Position numbers and translations under genes: made by a program. From the NCBI RefSeq assembly GCF_000312485.1, contig NZ_HE997643.1, positions 357,309 to 421,308 on the forward strand: DNA of 64,000 bases, read 5' to 3'. This DNA comes from Yersinia massiliensis CCUG 53443 (GTDB lineage: Bacteria; Pseudomonadota; Gammaproteobacteria; Enterobacterales; Enterobacteriaceae). Below, in pieces: positions 1 to 10,800 of the stretch. The notes below the pieces were generated by a model. It was not told the DNA's origin. It saw nothing but the letters and a program-made list of their open reading frames with translations, and did not search any database. The stretch's first letter is position 1. Each line of letters opens with the position of its first letter.

Positions 1-905
1 TGATTAATATGCGCTTCCTGCACGGCTTATCCGCTGCCGCAGCCAGTGTGGTCATCAATGCCTTGATGCGCGATATGTTCACCAAAGACGATTTCTCCCG
101 AATGATGTCTTTTGTGGTGTTGGTGATGACTATCGCCCCGTTGTTGGCCCCGATTATTGGGGGCGCATTACTGGTGTGGTTTAGTTGGCATGCCATTTTC
201 TGGACCATGGCCGGTGCGGCATTAATCGGCGCGATTCTGGTTGCGCTCTATATCAAAGAATCGCTACCTAAAGAGAAACGGCAACGGTTCCATCTGCGCA
301 CCACCATCGGCAATTTCGGGACGTTATTCCGCCATAAGCGGGTGCTGTGTTATATGTTGGCCAGCGGTTTCTCTTTTGCTGGGATGTTCTCATTCCTCAG
401 TGCCGGCCCGTTTGTTTACATTGAGTTAAACGGCGTTTCACCACAGAATTTCGGCTATTACTTCGCGCTAAATATTGTCTTTTTATTCTTGATGACACTG
501 ATTAATAGCCGCAATGTTCGCCGTTTCGGTGCACTAAAAATGTTCCGATTTGGCATGTTGGTGCAATTTGTCATGGGGATCTGGTTGCTGGTGGTTTGTG
601 CGACAGGAATGGGATTCTGGGCCTTGGTATTGGGGGTGGCGGCTTACGTCGGTTGTATCGCAATGATCACTTCGAATGCGATGGCCGTTATTCTGGATGA
701 TTTCCCGCACATGGCAGGGACGGCTTCATCTCTGGCGGGGACATTACGCTTTGGTATCGGTGCTGTGGTGGGAACACTATTGTCGATGGTATCTTCGCAC
801 AGTGCCTGGCCGATGGTGGTCTCGATGGCATTTTGTATTGCTATTGCCATGCTGCTTTATCTTTATGCCAGCCGCCCACATAAAGTGGCGGTGAAAACGT
901 CATAA
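1..905 (+). CDS. bcr: Bcr/CflA-type multidrug efflux MFS transporter, 5' end cut by the window
   Basis: Inner-membrane proton-driven drug exporter (bicyclomycin/sulfonamide resistance type). The reading frame is open through the left edge of the window, and the first in-frame ATG at position 9 lies within the conserved region that in E. coli Bcr falls about 100 residues in, so roughly a quarter of the gene is missing from view. What remains is a run of hydrophobic segments corresponding to the later membrane helices of a 12-helix MFS protein, with the family signature NALMRD near the start. It lies upstream of yejG on the same strand, as in E. coli. The partial status is due to the window edge, not a mutation. 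Family assignment is firm; substrate is inferred. Confidence 0.9.
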   Translation, partial: INMRFLHGLSAAAASVVINALMRDMFTKDDFSRMMSFVVLVMTIAPLLAPIIGGALLVWFSWHAIFWTMAGAALIGAILVALYIKESLPKEKRQRFHLRTTIGNFGTLFRHKRVLCYMLASGFSFAGMFSFLSAGPFVYIELNGVSPQNFGYYFALNIVFLFLMTLINSRNVRRFGALKMFRFGMLVQFVMGIWLLVVCATGMGFWALVLGVAAYVGCIAMITSNAMAVILDDFPHMAGTASSLAGTLRFGIGAVVGTLLSMVSSHSAWPMVVSMAFCIAIAMLLYLYASRPHKVAVKTS

Positions 906-1582
906 TCAAGAACACCTAAGGGGAGACGCGACATGTTTCCCTGCTTCAATCCTACCGATTAACCCCGCGATCTTCTCACTCATTTTGTTAAAAATAACGC
1001 TGATCGCAAGTGATAACCCCCCTGTTTATTGCGCTTAATCAATATTATAAGCATGCGTATCATTATTCATTGCATAGTGATGTTTAGACACATATTGTTA
1101 ACTTTTTAAGCGACAACATAAATAATCCGAAAATAGTTATTGAGGGTTTTTATCAGATAACTCTGTCATTCGGCAGGTAACAAGTATTCATTAATTTATA
1201 TATTTATCAATTAATTAAATATCGGCTATCGCACTAGATAAAGCCTTGATTGTTCCTTAAATGTAAAATTTTGACAGCGGTTAGGTAACGCGTTAGCAAT
1301 AAAATGGTTGAGATGATCGTCATAAAGGTATAAATATAACGAAAAATGGGATCTAAATCCCAAACCTGAAATTTCAACCTTGGCAGAACGGGCTGAGTGA
1401 AGATTAAAAATAACGCAAAAATAGCATTGTTATATTTAAGTTTCTAAATTGTTATCAATGTTGTGTTTTGATGAGGTTTGAATCAGGCACAATGACAACT
1501 TAGCGGCTATAACTTTAGTCAGTGTGAGTCCTTGTAGTGCCTTTTTAAGTTTTAAAATTTTTATTTTGACTAGGAAAAACAC
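906..1582. other. AT-rich intergenic region between bcr and yejG
   Basis: This 677-base stretch holds no convincing long gene. It contains a possible nine-codon reading frame at 933-962 with a good ribosome binding site, a short hairpin (TGGGAT-CTAA-ATCCCA, 1347-1362), and very AT-rich sequence at 1190-1450 that presumably includes the yejG promoter. Nothing in it identifies a known RNA. Confidence 0.5.
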
Positions 1583-1933
1583 GTGAATAATATCCAACTT
1601 TCGGTAGTACATCGTCTGCCGCAAAGTTACCGTTGGTTATCTGGCTTTATCGGGGTCAACGTTGAACCGATACCACTGACGGCGGCGATAGACGATACTC
1701 AAAATGACCTGATGGGGCTGAAGTTACTCAGCCACGATGGTTACCATGCACAAATTATCATGCAGCGGCTTCACCTCTCGCTACAAGAGATACAAGTGGA
1801 TTCCGCGATTGTTGAATGGGAAGGTGAGCCTTGCCTCTTCGTGCACCGGCAAGATGAAAGCGCGACCATGTGTCGCCTAAAAGATGTTGGTGTGGCTATT
1901 GCTGAAACCATGACGGCACTTTATCCCTTCTGA
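1583..1933 (+). CDS. yejG: YejG family protein
   Basis: Small cytoplasmic protein of 116 residues (E. coli YejG is 114) of undefined molecular function. The body matches the family closely: an N-terminal LSVVHRLPQ segment, a VEPIP motif, EGEPCLFV near residue 80, and a CRLKDVGVAIAE segment near the C terminus. The start is GTG at 1583, chosen because it aligns with the E. coli start; no better ATG precedes the conserved residues. It converges on the yejABEF operon, the same arrangement as in E. coli. The identity is secure, the function is unknown. Confidence 0.9.
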   Translation: MNNIQLSVVHRLPQSYRWLSGFIGVNVEPIPLTAAIDDTQNDLMGLKLLSHDGYHAQIIMQRLHLSLQEIQVDSAIVEWEGEPCLFVHRQDESATMCRLKDVGVAIAETMTALYPF

Positions 1934-2028
1934 AGCGATAACGCCCATATCGGTGCTCATGATAGGCCGACATCTTTCATCGACGATATCGTCGATTCGG
2001 TATGTTGGCGCTCTTTTTCCCCATATCA

Positions 2029-3621
2029 CTAATCTGTGAATTGGAGTAGTTGCTGCGTATATTGCTCTTTTGGTGCAGCAAAGACTTCCTGACAGTCACC
2101 TTGCTCTACAACTTCCCCTTGTTTTAGCACAATCACTTGATGGCATAACGAACGCACGACTTGTAAATCATGGCTGATAAACAGATAACTGAGCTGGTAA
2201 CGTTGTTGCAGGGATTTGAGCAACGTCAAAATCTGTGCCTGCACTGATTTATCCAATGATGAGGTCGGCTCATCAAGGATCAATAATTGAGGTTGCAGGA
2301 TTAAAGCGCGCGCAATGGCAATACGCTGTCGCTGGCCTCCAGAGAATTCCGTAGGGTAACGATAGCGGCTCACCGGGTCTAACCCGACTTCTTCCATGGC
2401 CTTAATAACCCGTTGCTCGCGGTGTGCGGCACTGAGTCTCTGGTGAACTTCGAGTCCTTCAGCAATAATTTGCTGCACATTTAAGCGCGGGTTTAGCGCT
2501 GAGTATGGGTCTTGAAACACGACTTGAATGCGGCTGCGGTAAGGCAACATCTGTTTTGATGTAAAACGGTGTAATGGTTGCCCACTAAACCATATCTCAC
2601 CCGTTGAAGGCAGCAGGCGCAGTAAGGCTAGCCCCGTAGTACTTTTGCCTGATCCAGACTCACCCACCAACCCTAAACTTTCACCGGGTCTCAACTCAAA
2701 ACTGAGGTTCTTCACGGCATAGTGGTGATCGACTGTTCGCCGTAGCAAGCCACGTTTGATAGGGAAAGCGACTTGCAGATCGTTTACCGTCAGCAGTGGC
2801 GCGAGATCAGTGGTGAGAGGTAAAGGGTCACCTTGCGGTTCAGCATCCAATAACTGACGCGTATAAGGGTGCTGCGGCGAGCTGAACAACGCTTGGCGGC
2901 TATTGTGTTCAACGATACGACCTTCACGCATGACGGCGACGTTATCAGCCAGCCTGCGGACAATATTCAGGTTATGAGTGATAAACAGCAAACTCATGCC
3001 CATTTCTTGCTTTAAGTCTTTCAGCAAACTTAAAATTTGGGCCTGTACTGAGACGTCCAGTGCGGTAGTCGGCTCATCGGCAATCAGTAATTTAGGTTGA
3101 GTCAACACTGCCATGGCAATCATCACCCGCTGGCGCTCCCCGCCGGAAAGCTGATGCGGGAAATCCGCTAATCGGCTTTTGGCCTGACGAATGCCGACAC
3201 GGTCAAGACACTGAATGATCTCAGCTCTGGCGGCTTCTTGGCGCATGCCACGATGCAGTGACAGAACTTCAGCTAACTGCCTCTCGATAGTGTGGAGCGG
3301 GTTAAGAGATACCATCGGCTCTTGGAAAATCATGGAGATCTGATTGCCGCGAATAGCTCGCAGCGTCGGTTCATCGGCATGGAGCAGTGATTGGCCTGCA
3401 AACAGAATATCGCCACTTGGATAAACCACGGGCGGTGAGGGCAGTAAGCGCAATATCGATAACGCAGTGACACTCTTGCCTGAGCCTGACTCACCCACCA
3501 GCGCAAGTGTTTCACCGGCATTCACCTGCAATGACAGTTCGCGAACCACTTCGCGGTCAACGCCAGCTTGGCGAAATGCAACACTGAGGTTTTGAATATC
3601 CAAAAGTGGAGACGTCGCCAT
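2029..3621 (-). CDS. yejF: Microcin C/oligopeptide ABC transporter, duplicated ATPase subunit YejF
   Basis: Cytoplasmic ATPase that powers the YejABEF peptide importer. It is a fused pair of ABC domains (530 residues): the first Walker A is GESGSGKS at about residues 43-50 with signature LSGGERQR, the second half repeats GESGSGKS and FSGGQRQR, each followed by an LxxDEPT Walker B. I start it at 3621 rather than at the longer open frame, because that ATG follows the yejE stop by one base and gives the MATSPLLDI start that fits the family. It is the last gene of the yejA-B-E-F operon. In E. coli this system imports the peptide-nucleotide antibiotic microcin C; its natural substrates are peptides. 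No defects seen. Confidence 0.95.
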   Translation of the reverse strand: MATSPLLDIQNLSVAFRQAGVDREVVRELSLQVNAGETLALVGESGSGKSVTALSILRLLPSPPVVYPSGDILFAGQSLLHADEPTLRAIRGNQISMIFQEPMVSLNPLHTIERQLAEVLSLHRGMRQEAARAEIIQCLDRVGIRQAKSRLADFPHQLSGGERQRVMIAMAVLTQPKLLIADEPTTALDVSVQAQILSLLKDLKQEMGMSLLFITHNLNIVRRLADNVAVMREGRIVEHNSRQALFSSPQHPYTRQLLDAEPQGDPLPLTTDLAPLLTVNDLQVAFPIKRGLLRRTVDHHYAVKNLSFELRPGESLGLVGESGSGKSTTGLALLRLLPSTGEIWFSGQPLHRFTSKQMLPYRSRIQVVFQDPYSALNPRLNVQQIIAEGLEVHQRLSAAHREQRVIKAMEEVGLDPVSRYRYPTEFSGGQRQRIAIARALILQPQLLILDEPTSSLDKSVQAQILTLLKSLQQRYQLSYLFISHDLQVVRSLCHQVIVLKQGEVVEQGDCQEVFAAPKEQYTQQLLQFTD

Positions 3622-3622
3622 A

Positions 3623-4648
3623 TCAGTACACCTTACTAGGATCAAAGGCGTCACGTACTGCTTCGCCGATAAAAATCAACAGGGATAACAGCACTGCCAA
3701 CACCAGAAATGCGGTGATACCCAGCCAAGGGGCTTGAAGGTTATTTTTGCCCTCCAATAGCAGCCCACCTAATGAGGGGGAACCCATCGGCAAACCAAAC
3801 CCAAGGAAGTCCAGTGAGGTCAGCGTGGTTATCGAGCCGCACAAAATAAAGGGCAAAAAGGTTAGTGTCGCGACCATCGCATTGGGAAGCATATGACGGG
3901 ACATGATTGTGCGATCACGTACGCCCATCGCGCGAGCGGCACGAATATAGTCATAATTACGCGTGCGCAGAAACTCTGCGCGGACGACGCCGACGAGTCC
4001 CATCCAGCCAAATAACACCGTGATACCTAATAACCACCAGAAATTCGGCTGCACCACGCTGGAGAGGAGAATCACTAGAAACAGCGTTGGCATGCCGGAC
4101 CAAACCTCAATAAATCGCTGGCCCCAAAGGTCAACCTTACCACCGTAATAGCCTTGTATCGCGCCGGCACAGATGCCAATCACACTGGAGATCAAGGTGA
4201 GTGTCAGGCCAAATAACAGCGAAATACGAAACCCATAAATGACTTTAGCTAAAACATCACCGCCGGTACTGTCAGTCCCCAATAAGTTGGTGCGGCTTGG
4301 TGGTGAAGGGAAGGGCTTGTCTGTGGCGAAATTAATTGTGTTATTGCTAAAGCGGATCGGGGCCCAAATTGCCCAGCCGTTATTCTTGATTCGGCTCAGC
4401 ACGTAAGGGTCTTGATAATCGGCGGCGGTGGTTAAAATGCCACCAAAAGTGGCTTCGCTGTAATTGGCCATAAAGGGCATATAAATCTTGCCCTGATAGT
4501 TCACCAGCAGTGGCTTATCATTCGCGATCAGCTCGGCAAACAAGCTGATAATAAACAATGTGAGGAAAATCCACAGTGACCAGTAGCCACGGCGATTCTG
4601 ACAAAAGCGCGCCCAGCGGGCGTGATTAATTGCACTTAACCCTGTCAT
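3623..4648 (-). CDS. yejE: Microcin C/oligopeptide ABC transporter permease YejE
   Basis: Inner-membrane permease subunit, 341 residues, the same length as in E. coli. An N-terminal helix after an RRGYWSLW segment is followed by a large periplasmic loop and then the five-helix permease domain with the EAA-type coupling loop (IRAARAMGVRDR, about residues 235-247) that contacts the YejF ATPase. Its ATG overlaps the yejB stop in a TAATG junction, and its stop is one base before the yejF start, so the three are translated as one unit. Function is from the family; the reading is unambiguous. Confidence 0.95.
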   Translation of the reverse strand: MTGLSAINHARWARFCQNRRGYWSLWIFLTLFIISLFAELIANDKPLLVNYQGKIYMPFMANYSEATFGGILTTAADYQDPYVLSRIKNNGWAIWAPIRFSNNTINFATDKPFPSPPSRTNLLGTDSTGGDVLAKVIYGFRISLLFGLTLTLISSVIGICAGAIQGYYGGKVDLWGQRFIEVWSGMPTLFLVILLSSVVQPNFWWLLGITVLFGWMGLVGVVRAEFLRTRNYDYIRAARAMGVRDRTIMSRHMLPNAMVATLTFLPFILCGSITTLTSLDFLGFGLPMGSPSLGGLLLEGKNNLQAPWLGITAFLVLAVLLSLLIFIGEAVRDAFDPSKVY

Positions 4649-5748
4649 TATTGGCGGCTCTCAAAATCAATTCGTGGGTCAACCAAGGTATAGGTGATAT
4701 CGCTGACAATATTGAGCAGCAAACCAATCAGAGTGAAAATATAAAGCGTGCCAAACATCACCGGATAATCCCGTTGCAAGATGGCTTCATAGCCCAATAA
4801 TCCTAAGCCGTTCAGTGAGAACATCACTTCTATCAAGAGCGAACCGGTGAAAAATAGGCTGATAAAGGTGGCTGGGAAACCCGCGATAACCAGCAACATG
4901 GCGTTGCGAAAGACATGGCGATATAAGATCTTTTCCTCAGGTAGCCCTTTAGCACGAGCGGTCACCACATATTGCTTGCGGATTTCATCGAGGAAAGAGT
5001 TTTTGGTCAACATCGTCAATGTAGCAAAGCCACCAATCACCGTTGCCAACACAGGTAAGGTGATATGCCATAAATAGTCAGTGATTTTGCTGTACCACGG
5101 CAGTGTGTCCCAATTACTGGAAACCAAACCGCGTAGCGGGAACCAATCAAAATAACTGCCCCCTGAAAATAGCACCACCAGTAAAATAGCGAATAAAAAC
5201 GACGGGATAGCATAGCCGACGATGATAATGGCACTGCTCCAAGTATCAAAGGCCGTGCCGCTACGTACCGCTTTTTTAATCCCCAAAGGAATGGATACCA
5301 GATAGATAATCAGCGTGCTCCATAACCCGAGTGAGATGGAGACGGGCACACTGTGCTTTATCAACGAGACAACGGATTCGCCACGAAAAAGGCTGTCGCC
5401 AAAATCAAAGCGCACATAGCTCCACAACATATCGAAGTAGCGCTCGTGCAACGGTTTATCAAAACCGAAGCGCTGTTTAATCTCAGCAATCACTTCCGGG
5501 TCCAATCCCCGAGAGCCACGATAGTTGCTGTCGCCGACTTGAGTGGCATTCAAGCCAACTTTGGCCCCGCCTAATCCATCGCCGCCTCCGCCTGAACTGT
5601 AGGTGCCGGAGTGATCTAACTCAATATTGGCGATAGCTTGATCAACCGGCCCACCAGGGGCGATTTGAACGATAAAGAAGTTGATAGTGATAATCGCCCA
5701 CAGCGTGGGAATGAGCAGCAACAGCCGCCGTAACAAATATGCGCCCAC
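4648..5748 (-). CDS. yejB: Microcin C/oligopeptide ABC transporter permease YejB
   Basis: Second inner-membrane permease of the Yej peptide importer, 366 residues (364 in E. coli). The N-terminal helix ([13 protein letters not shown]) is typical of the DppB/OppB group, followed by a glycine-rich periplasmic loop (about residues 45-65), the permease core and an EAA loop ([14 protein letters not shown]). Starts 8 bases after the yejA stop and ends in a one-base overlap with yejE. The periplasmic loop probably receives peptide from YejA. Confidence 0.95.
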   Translation of the reverse strand: MGAYLLRRLLLLIPTLWAIITINFFIVQIAPGGPVDQAIANIELDHSGTYSSGGGGDGLGGAKVGLNATQVGDSNYRGSRGLDPEVIAEIKQRFGFDKPLHERYFDMLWSYVRFDFGDSLFRGESVVSLIKHSVPVSISLGLWSTLIIYLVSIPLGIKKAVRSGTAFDTWSSAIIIVGYAIPSFLFAILLVVLFSGGSYFDWFPLRGLVSSNWDTLPWYSKITDYLWHITLPVLATVIGGFATLTMLTKNSFLDEIRKQYVVTARAKGLPEEKILYRHVFRNAMLLVIAGFPATFISLFFTGSLLIEVMFSLNGLGLLGYEAILQRDYPVMFGTLYIFTLIGLLLNIVSDITYTLVDPRIDFESRQ

Positions 5749-5756
5749 AATGCCCC

Positions 5757-7565
5757 CTATTGACGTTCTGTTGGCAGACGGGCTGCCTTGTTGACATCAA
5801 ACCACCAGCTATCAAACCCAAGCGAATAGGTGGGGCGTTCCGCAGGCATTGAGAATTTATCCCAATAGGCAAAGCGACTATGGTTGGAGTACCACATTGG
5901 GATCATCAGATAGTTCCACGTCAACACACGGTCAAGGGCGCGGCCGAGCGACAGTAGCGCCTCGGGTTGTTCTTGATGTTTGACAATCTGCTCAATCAAT
6001 TCGTCAATGGCCGGATCTTTGATGCCAGAGGCGTTGTAGGTGGAATCGACATACGCTGAACTCCACCACGTTTGTAGGTTGGAGCTAGGGTAGGGGAAAG
6101 CGCCATAAACCGTTGGGATCATGTCGTAATCACGGCTACGCAAGCGGCTCAAGAACTGAGAACTGTCGACTTCGCGTACATTCATCGTAATGCCTAAACG
6201 CTGCAAGTTATGCTTGAACGGCTGAACATATTGGAAGTTGCTGCCACTGAGGAGCAGCAATTCAAATTCAAACGGCTTGCCCGTTTTGCTGTTCACCAGT
6301 TTCTGGTTTTTCACTTCCCAGCCTGCTTCGCTCAGCAACTCGCGCGCTTTTAACAGATTATCCCGCGAATCACCGCTGCCATCGGTTTGTGGTGGCTGAT
6401 AAATTTGGGTAAACACTTCAGGCGGAATTTTGCCTTTGAGCGGTGCTAACCAAGCCAGCTCAGCGCTGTCAGGATAACCTTTTGCCGCATATTCGGTGTT
6501 CTGGAAGAAGCTATTCGTGCGCTGATAACTGTTGAAATAGAAAGCTTTATTCATCCAGTCAAAATCGAAAGCCAGTGTTAGCGCATGGCGCACCCGCCGG
6601 TCGCTAAAAATAGGCCGCTGGACGTTAAATGCCAACCAACGGGTGTTTTGCGCAGAGCTATCAATAACATCCTGCTTGATAATGTAATCTTTTTCGAAAT
6701 TGCCACCGGCATATTGTGTTGCCCAACTTTTCGGTGAGCTCTCTTCGCGAAAATCGAAAGCACCTGCTTTAAATGCTTCCAGCGCCACTTTGTCATCTAA
6801 ATAGTAGTCATAACGAATGGTATCAAAGTTATATTGCCCGCGATTGACCGGCAAATTAGCGGCCCAGTAATCTTTTACCCGCTCATAAGTGACATATTGG
6901 CCCATTTTGTATTTGCCAATGCGATATGGCCCGCTAGCCACAGGTGGCGTACTTAAAGGATCACTGAGCTTATGGTTTTTCCAGAAATGTTCGGGCAGCA
7001 CGACCAAACCAAACAACCCCAGCATCTTATTTTTATCGGGCTCAGGGAATTCAAAACGTACTGTCAGACGGGAAATGGCCTTCACCTGTACACCTTTATA
7101 GGCGAGGCGAAATTGTGGCACACCCTCGGTCATGAATTTATTGAATGTGAATGCGACATCTTGGGCCGTGATAGGCTCGCCATCATGAAAACGGGCTCGA
7201 GGATTGATATCAACTTCAATCCAACTAAAATCGGGGGCATAACGGGCTGATTCTGCGATTAACGGATAAAAGCTACCGATCTCATCGTCTGAAGTGCCAA
7301 AAAGTGAATCGTATATCCTTTCAGTGCGGATAGCCGGATTGCCGCGCAAGGCATAGCGATTGAAGTTATCAAAAGTGCCAATGGTGGCTAGGGTAATATC
7401 CCCGCCTTTAGGCGCAGCCGGATTGACGTAATCGAAATGGCTAAAATCTGATGAATACTTAGGTTCGCCCAGTATGGCAAAAGAGACACCTTCTTTTATG
7501 GTTTCAGCCTGTAGGCCAAAACTCAGGGCAGAAAGCGCCAAGGTAGCAAATAGGCGTAACAACAT
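5757..7565 (-). CDS. yejA: Microcin C/oligopeptide ABC transporter periplasmic binding protein YejA
   Basis: Family 5 solute-binding protein that captures peptides in the periplasm and delivers them to YejBEF. 602 residues from the chosen start, against 604 in E. coli. The start at 7565 gives a clean signal peptide ([20 protein letters not shown], cleaved after AQA-type residues); the open frame runs about 70 codons further upstream but that extension has no family counterpart and runs into non-coding sequence. Conserved stretches include [24 protein letters not shown] and DYYLDD. First gene of yejABEF. A GGGAG ribosome site lies 12 bases upstream of the ATG, slightly far; an alternative ATG at 7586 would add seven residues. 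Confidence 0.93.
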   Translation of the reverse strand: MLLRLFATLALSALSFGLQAETIKEGVSFAILGEPKYSSDFSHFDYVNPAAPKGGDITLATIGTFDNFNRYALRGNPAIRTERIYDSLFGTSDDEIGSFYPLIAESARYAPDFSWIEVDINPRARFHDGEPITAQDVAFTFNKFMTEGVPQFRLAYKGVQVKAISRLTVRFEFPEPDKNKMLGLFGLVVLPEHFWKNHKLSDPLSTPPVASGPYRIGKYKMGQYVTYERVKDYWAANLPVNRGQYNFDTIRYDYYLDDKVALEAFKAGAFDFREESSPKSWATQYAGGNFEKDYIIKQDVIDSSAQNTRWLAFNVQRPIFSDRRVRHALTLAFDFDWMNKAFYFNSYQRTNSFFQNTEYAAKGYPDSAELAWLAPLKGKIPPEVFTQIYQPPQTDGSGDSRDNLLKARELLSEAGWEVKNQKLVNSKTGKPFEFELLLLSGSNFQYVQPFKHNLQRLGITMNVREVDSSQFLSRLRSRDYDMIPTVYGAFPYPSSNLQTWWSSAYVDSTYNASGIKDPAIDELIEQIVKHQEQPEALLSLGRALDRVLTWNYLMIPMWYSNHSRFAYWDKFSMPAERPTYSLGFDSWWFDVNKAARLPTERQ

Positions 7566-7781
7566 ATTAGTAGTAATCTCCCGCATTTCATTCAGACAGA
7601 TAATAATAATCTTAAACGAAATTACCAGTTTGCAGGGGCTTAACGCAAACATTAAGCCAACAATATCCATACGGCGAGTCGCCATGGTGGTCTTGCCGTG
7701 CTTATTCCCCGAGCGACTGGCTAAAATCGGCTCATCGAAAGGAGTGCAACGGCCACGACTGGCTGTGCGCATGCTGCTTTA

Positions 7782-9344
7782 TTAGGTATTTTGTTGATCA
7801 CAAAATCTGATTAAATCTTCAACTGATAATGGTTTGCTGAGTAAATAACCTTGCAGGTAGTTAACACCGTGCTGTGCTAAATAGTGGAGTTGTTGTTCAG
7901 TTTCAACGCCTTCAGCCACGGTTTCAATATTCAGCTTATTAGCCAACATTAAAACGGCGTCTAAAACCGGTGCGGCCACGGTATTAATACCGATGGTACT
8001 GACAAACCCACGATCAATTTTAATATAATCTAACGTAAAACGTTCTAAATAGATTAGGGCACTATGGCCAGTGCCAAAGTCATCGACCGCGATTTTTACG
8101 CCTTGTGAACGCATCCACGCAAATTGTTCGATGGCCAATTCTTCTTCAACCATGCCTCGTTCAGTAATCTCGAATACAGGGGAGAAGATATCAGTATTCA
8201 ATCGCTGCAACATTTGGCTGACATCTTTACGGAAGTCATCATCAACCAGATGAACAGGCGATATATTGAAGGCAAGTTTAGCGCCGACTGGAATGTGACT
8301 TGCAATTAATTCACTGTCTCTGATGATTAAATCAAATAAGTGCCGAGTCAGTGGTTGTATTAAATGCTGAGTTTCCGCGTAGGGAATAAAAAGCTCCGGT
8401 GAGATTCGCCCTTCAATGGGGTGCTTCCAACGAATCAGCGCCTCTAGCCCTGTTATTGTACGGTCTTGTGAACGGAATACGGGCTGATATTCAACAAAGA
8501 ATTCACCACGGCGGATACCGCGTAGAATTTCAGCTTCGGCACTTTGGCTCGCCACTAAAATGTAATAAGCCAAAATACCGACCAAACCTGCCAGCAATAG
8601 GCCACCCAATAGGGTCATGCGAATATCATCTGCTGTCAGACTGGTATGGTAAATTAAAACCTTAATAGGGTAGCCGGGGACTTGCACCTCACGCGCTGGC
8701 TTGGCCGGTAACTGGCTGAGCGGGATGACTTTAGAATCAAAGGTTGTTACGGCTAACTCATCAATAATAATGGCGAGGCCGTTAACTTGAGTATTCGAGT
8801 AATTCAGTAGTAAATAGGGATGCAATGTTAATTCTAATGTCGCGAGTACCCCGTTATTACCGCGACCCGCCTCACGCAGCCAAACACCAATAGCCGGTTT
8901 ACTTGGCATCATTGGGGTACCTTGTTGAATTTTGAAATCCAACGGCTGATTTGAATTAATTTTGGGGTATAGCACGCTGACCGGAACATCCATCTCTCCG
9001 GTTGCTGAAGAGCAATATGCTCTATTATTTCGCACTAATAAGAATGCCCTCACACCATTTGTAAATGCAGCCCGATAGTGAAGGCTGGGGCTAGCTTGCA
9101 CGCAACTTTCAGCGCTCAGGGGTATAAGCTGAGACATTGTCGTTGTCAGTTCATTTAGAAACTGTGACGAATAAGAAATAATGTGATCACTTTGTGTCGT
9201 GAGTTTACGTTCGCTGCTGCGATACAGTAATAGCAAAGTAATAATGACAAAACAGAGAAAGAAAACGAGTGCGAGGATGACACTTTTTTTAACAAGATGG
9301 CGTCTGGATAAAATATTGCGTGAGAAAGCACTGCTTGAACCCAT
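7782..9344 (-). CDS. pdeN: Membrane-bound c-di-GMP phosphodiesterase, CSS-motif sensor plus EAL domain
   Basis: Degrades cyclic di-GMP, thereby influencing motility and biofilm choices. 520 residues (E. coli PdeN/Rtn is 518). Layout: a membrane helix at about 20-42, a periplasmic CSS-motif domain with the defining Cys-Ser-Ser near residue 110 and a second cysteine near 80, a second helix at about 243-265, and a C-terminal EAL domain. The catalytic motifs are all present: EALIRW, FNISP, EITE, DDFGTG, IKIDRGF and VAEGVET, so the enzyme should be active. In this family the periplasmic cysteines form a redox-responsive disulfide that tunes activity. A GAGGAG site precedes the ATG. It lies between yejA and mepS exactly as in E. 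coli. Confidence 0.93.
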   Translation of the reverse strand: MGSSSAFSRNILSRRHLVKKSVILALVFFLCFVIITLLLLYRSSERKLTTQSDHIISYSSQFLNELTTTMSQLIPLSAESCVQASPSLHYRAAFTNGVRAFLLVRNNRAYCSSATGEMDVPVSVLYPKINSNQPLDFKIQQGTPMMPSKPAIGVWLREAGRGNNGVLATLELTLHPYLLLNYSNTQVNGLAIIIDELAVTTFDSKVIPLSQLPAKPAREVQVPGYPIKVLIYHTSLTADDIRMTLLGGLLLAGLVGILAYYILVASQSAEAEILRGIRRGEFFVEYQPVFRSQDRTITGLEALIRWKHPIEGRISPELFIPYAETQHLIQPLTRHLFDLIIRDSELIASHIPVGAKLAFNISPVHLVDDDFRKDVSQMLQRLNTDIFSPVFEITERGMVEEELAIEQFAWMRSQGVKIAVDDFGTGHSALIYLERFTLDYIKIDRGFVSTIGINTVAAPVLDAVLMLANKLNIETVAEGVETEQQLHYLAQHGVNYLQGYLLSKPLSVEDLIRFCDQQNT

Positions 9345-9503
9345 GTTACTTTGCTCCTCAGCATGTCCAGAAAGTGGTACGAGTATAAGTTAAGTTAGCA
9401 GCTAGACGCCACCAGTTTGCCAATGGGAAAATTCGACATTAATTAGCTTATCAAATTGAATTTATACCCAACATAAATAAAGATGCGCTCTAAATGCACC
9501 TAT

Positions 9504-9545
9504 TACTAAAACCATAAGAAACATTAGTAAAACCATGAGAAACAT
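9504..9545. repeat. Tandem 21-bp duplication upstream of pdeN
   Basis: Two head-to-tail 21-base units (9504-9524 and 9525-9545) share the core TAAAACCAT..GAAACAT and differ at two positions. They sit in the AT-rich region between the mepS terminator and the pdeN start. Confidence 0.7.
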
Positions 9546-9774
9546 ATTTACGGATATTTTGTAATATATATCAGTAAAACAAATCTTCAGCTTATTAATG
9601 CAACGTGCATATTCTTATCTAGGATAATCGTTGGCTAATAGGCCTTCGTACCAGAAAAGTCTTGCTTAAGAACGCGGATTTTACACAGATAATTCTTGAA
9701 TATCGCGATTACCAACAAAAAAAGAGATTTCCTACAAGTTGATCAGACGTTGGCTAGTGTGGGGGACAGGCAAT

Positions 9775-9801
9775 AAAAAACGCTGCCAAGGCAGCGTTTT
9801 A
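9775..9801 (-). terminator. Intrinsic terminator of mepS
   Basis: Eleven-base inverted repeat (AAAACGCTGCC, 9777-9787, and its complement, 9790-9800). Read on the minus strand the hairpin is followed by a run of T residues, so it ends mepS transcription. It lies 42 bases past the mepS stop. Confidence 0.88.
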
Positions 9802-9841
9802 GTATTTCGTTTGGTATCTCGGACAACAGGAATAAAATCTG

Positions 9842-10426
9842 CTAGCTGCGCGAACCGCTACTTAGCACTCGGCGCCCATCGCGATAACGCTTATTCCAAT
9901 AATCTTCGTTTAGGCTCGATATTGTCACACCGACACTTGTCGAGGCATGAACAAATTTATCGTTACCTAGATAGATACCAACATGGCGGCCAGTCGAACC
10001 CGCTCGGAACAGCACTAAATCACCGGGACGCAATTTAGTACGTTGGATTTTTTTACCGAGATCTTGCTGCTCAGAAGTCGAGCGCGGTAAATCCATACCA
10101 AATTGTTCACGGAAAGTCGTTTGTACAAAGGCAGAACAATCGATTCCACGCTTCGTGCTACCGCCTAAACGATAACGAACCCCTTTCCACCCTGCATACT
10201 GTTCTAAGATTTTCGACTTGACGTCAACGTTGCGCACCATCGCTTCGAATTCATCCTGAGAGGCTTGCAGTAAAAGCCCATCTTTGTCATTAACTGCACG
10301 CATCTCAGTTTGCGAATTATGTAAGTTCGAAGTCTGTGGTGAACTACACGCTGATAACATTACCGCTGCTGCAACCGCAGGAATGACCCGCAGAATATAT
10401 CTCATAATAGGTTGAGACTTGACCAT
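9842..10426 (-). CDS. mepS: Murein DD-endopeptidase MepS (Spr), NlpC/P60 lipoprotein
   Basis: Outer-membrane lipoprotein that cuts peptide cross-links so that the cell wall can expand. 194 residues (188 in E. coli). The lipobox LSAC places the lipid-modified cysteine at residue 27; the NlpC/P60 domain follows with catalytic Cys97 in GIDCSAF, His148 in GRHVG and His160 in FVHAS. The extra length relative to E. coli is in the linker after the lipobox. The N terminus (MVKSQPI) matches E. coli, fixing the start. Upstream 374 bases carry only regulatory sequence. In E. coli MepS is degraded by NlpI-Prc; nothing here argues against that. Confidence 0.95.
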   Translation of the reverse strand: MVKSQPIMRYILRVIPAVAAAVMLSACSSPQTSNLHNSQTEMRAVNDKDGLLLQASQDEFEAMVRNVDVKSKILEQYAGWKGVRYRLGGSTKRGIDCSAFVQTTFREQFGMDLPRSTSEQQDLGKKIQRTKLRPGDLVLFRAGSTGRHVGIYLGNDKFVHASTSVGVTISSLNEDYWNKRYRDGRRVLSSGSRS

Positions 10427-10800
10427 TGTTGTTGTTTTCCCTTGCTGTCCTTACGACGGATGTCGCTACCAAAATGCCAAACGAATCGAGATTATGGCTT
10501 GTGGTCCGATGAGACAATCACTTAACCGAATAAATGTGCAGAAACGCACAATATTAATCAGGACAGCGGTGAGAATACTGATATCCGAGCACAAACGTTT
10601 TTGAGATTACCGTAATGATTAATAAAAGGCGAGGGGTTTTATAGCCATTATTTTACGAAATGTTAATGTAACAGAATGTGATATTTTATATTAATGTGGA
10701 ATAGGTGAATTTGTAACCGTTTGGTGATCATAAATGAGAGGGAGTATTAATGAGGGAGGGCAAGAAATAAACTCATTTGCCTCTCCCCTATTGATGCAAG
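10427..10800. other. Non-coding region between lpxT and mepS
   Basis: The 374 bases hold the presumed mepS promoter on the minus strand, an AT-rich stretch at 10605-10700, and an imperfect GC-rich inverted repeat at about 10740-10790 (GAGGGCAA versus TTGCCTCT) that could end lpxT transcription. No gene was recognised. Confidence 0.4.

Noticed and set aside
1436..1624. Open frame on the minus strand upstream of yejG
   Set aside because: Overlaps the yejG start, low complexity (lysine/leucine rich) and no ribosome site or family resemblance.
9178..9190. TGTGATCAC-like CRP half site
   Set aside because: Lies inside the pdeN coding sequence and lacks the second arm.
10419..10604. Open frame running out of the mepS upstream region
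   Set aside because: Composition is not protein-like and it spans the promoter; judged non-coding.
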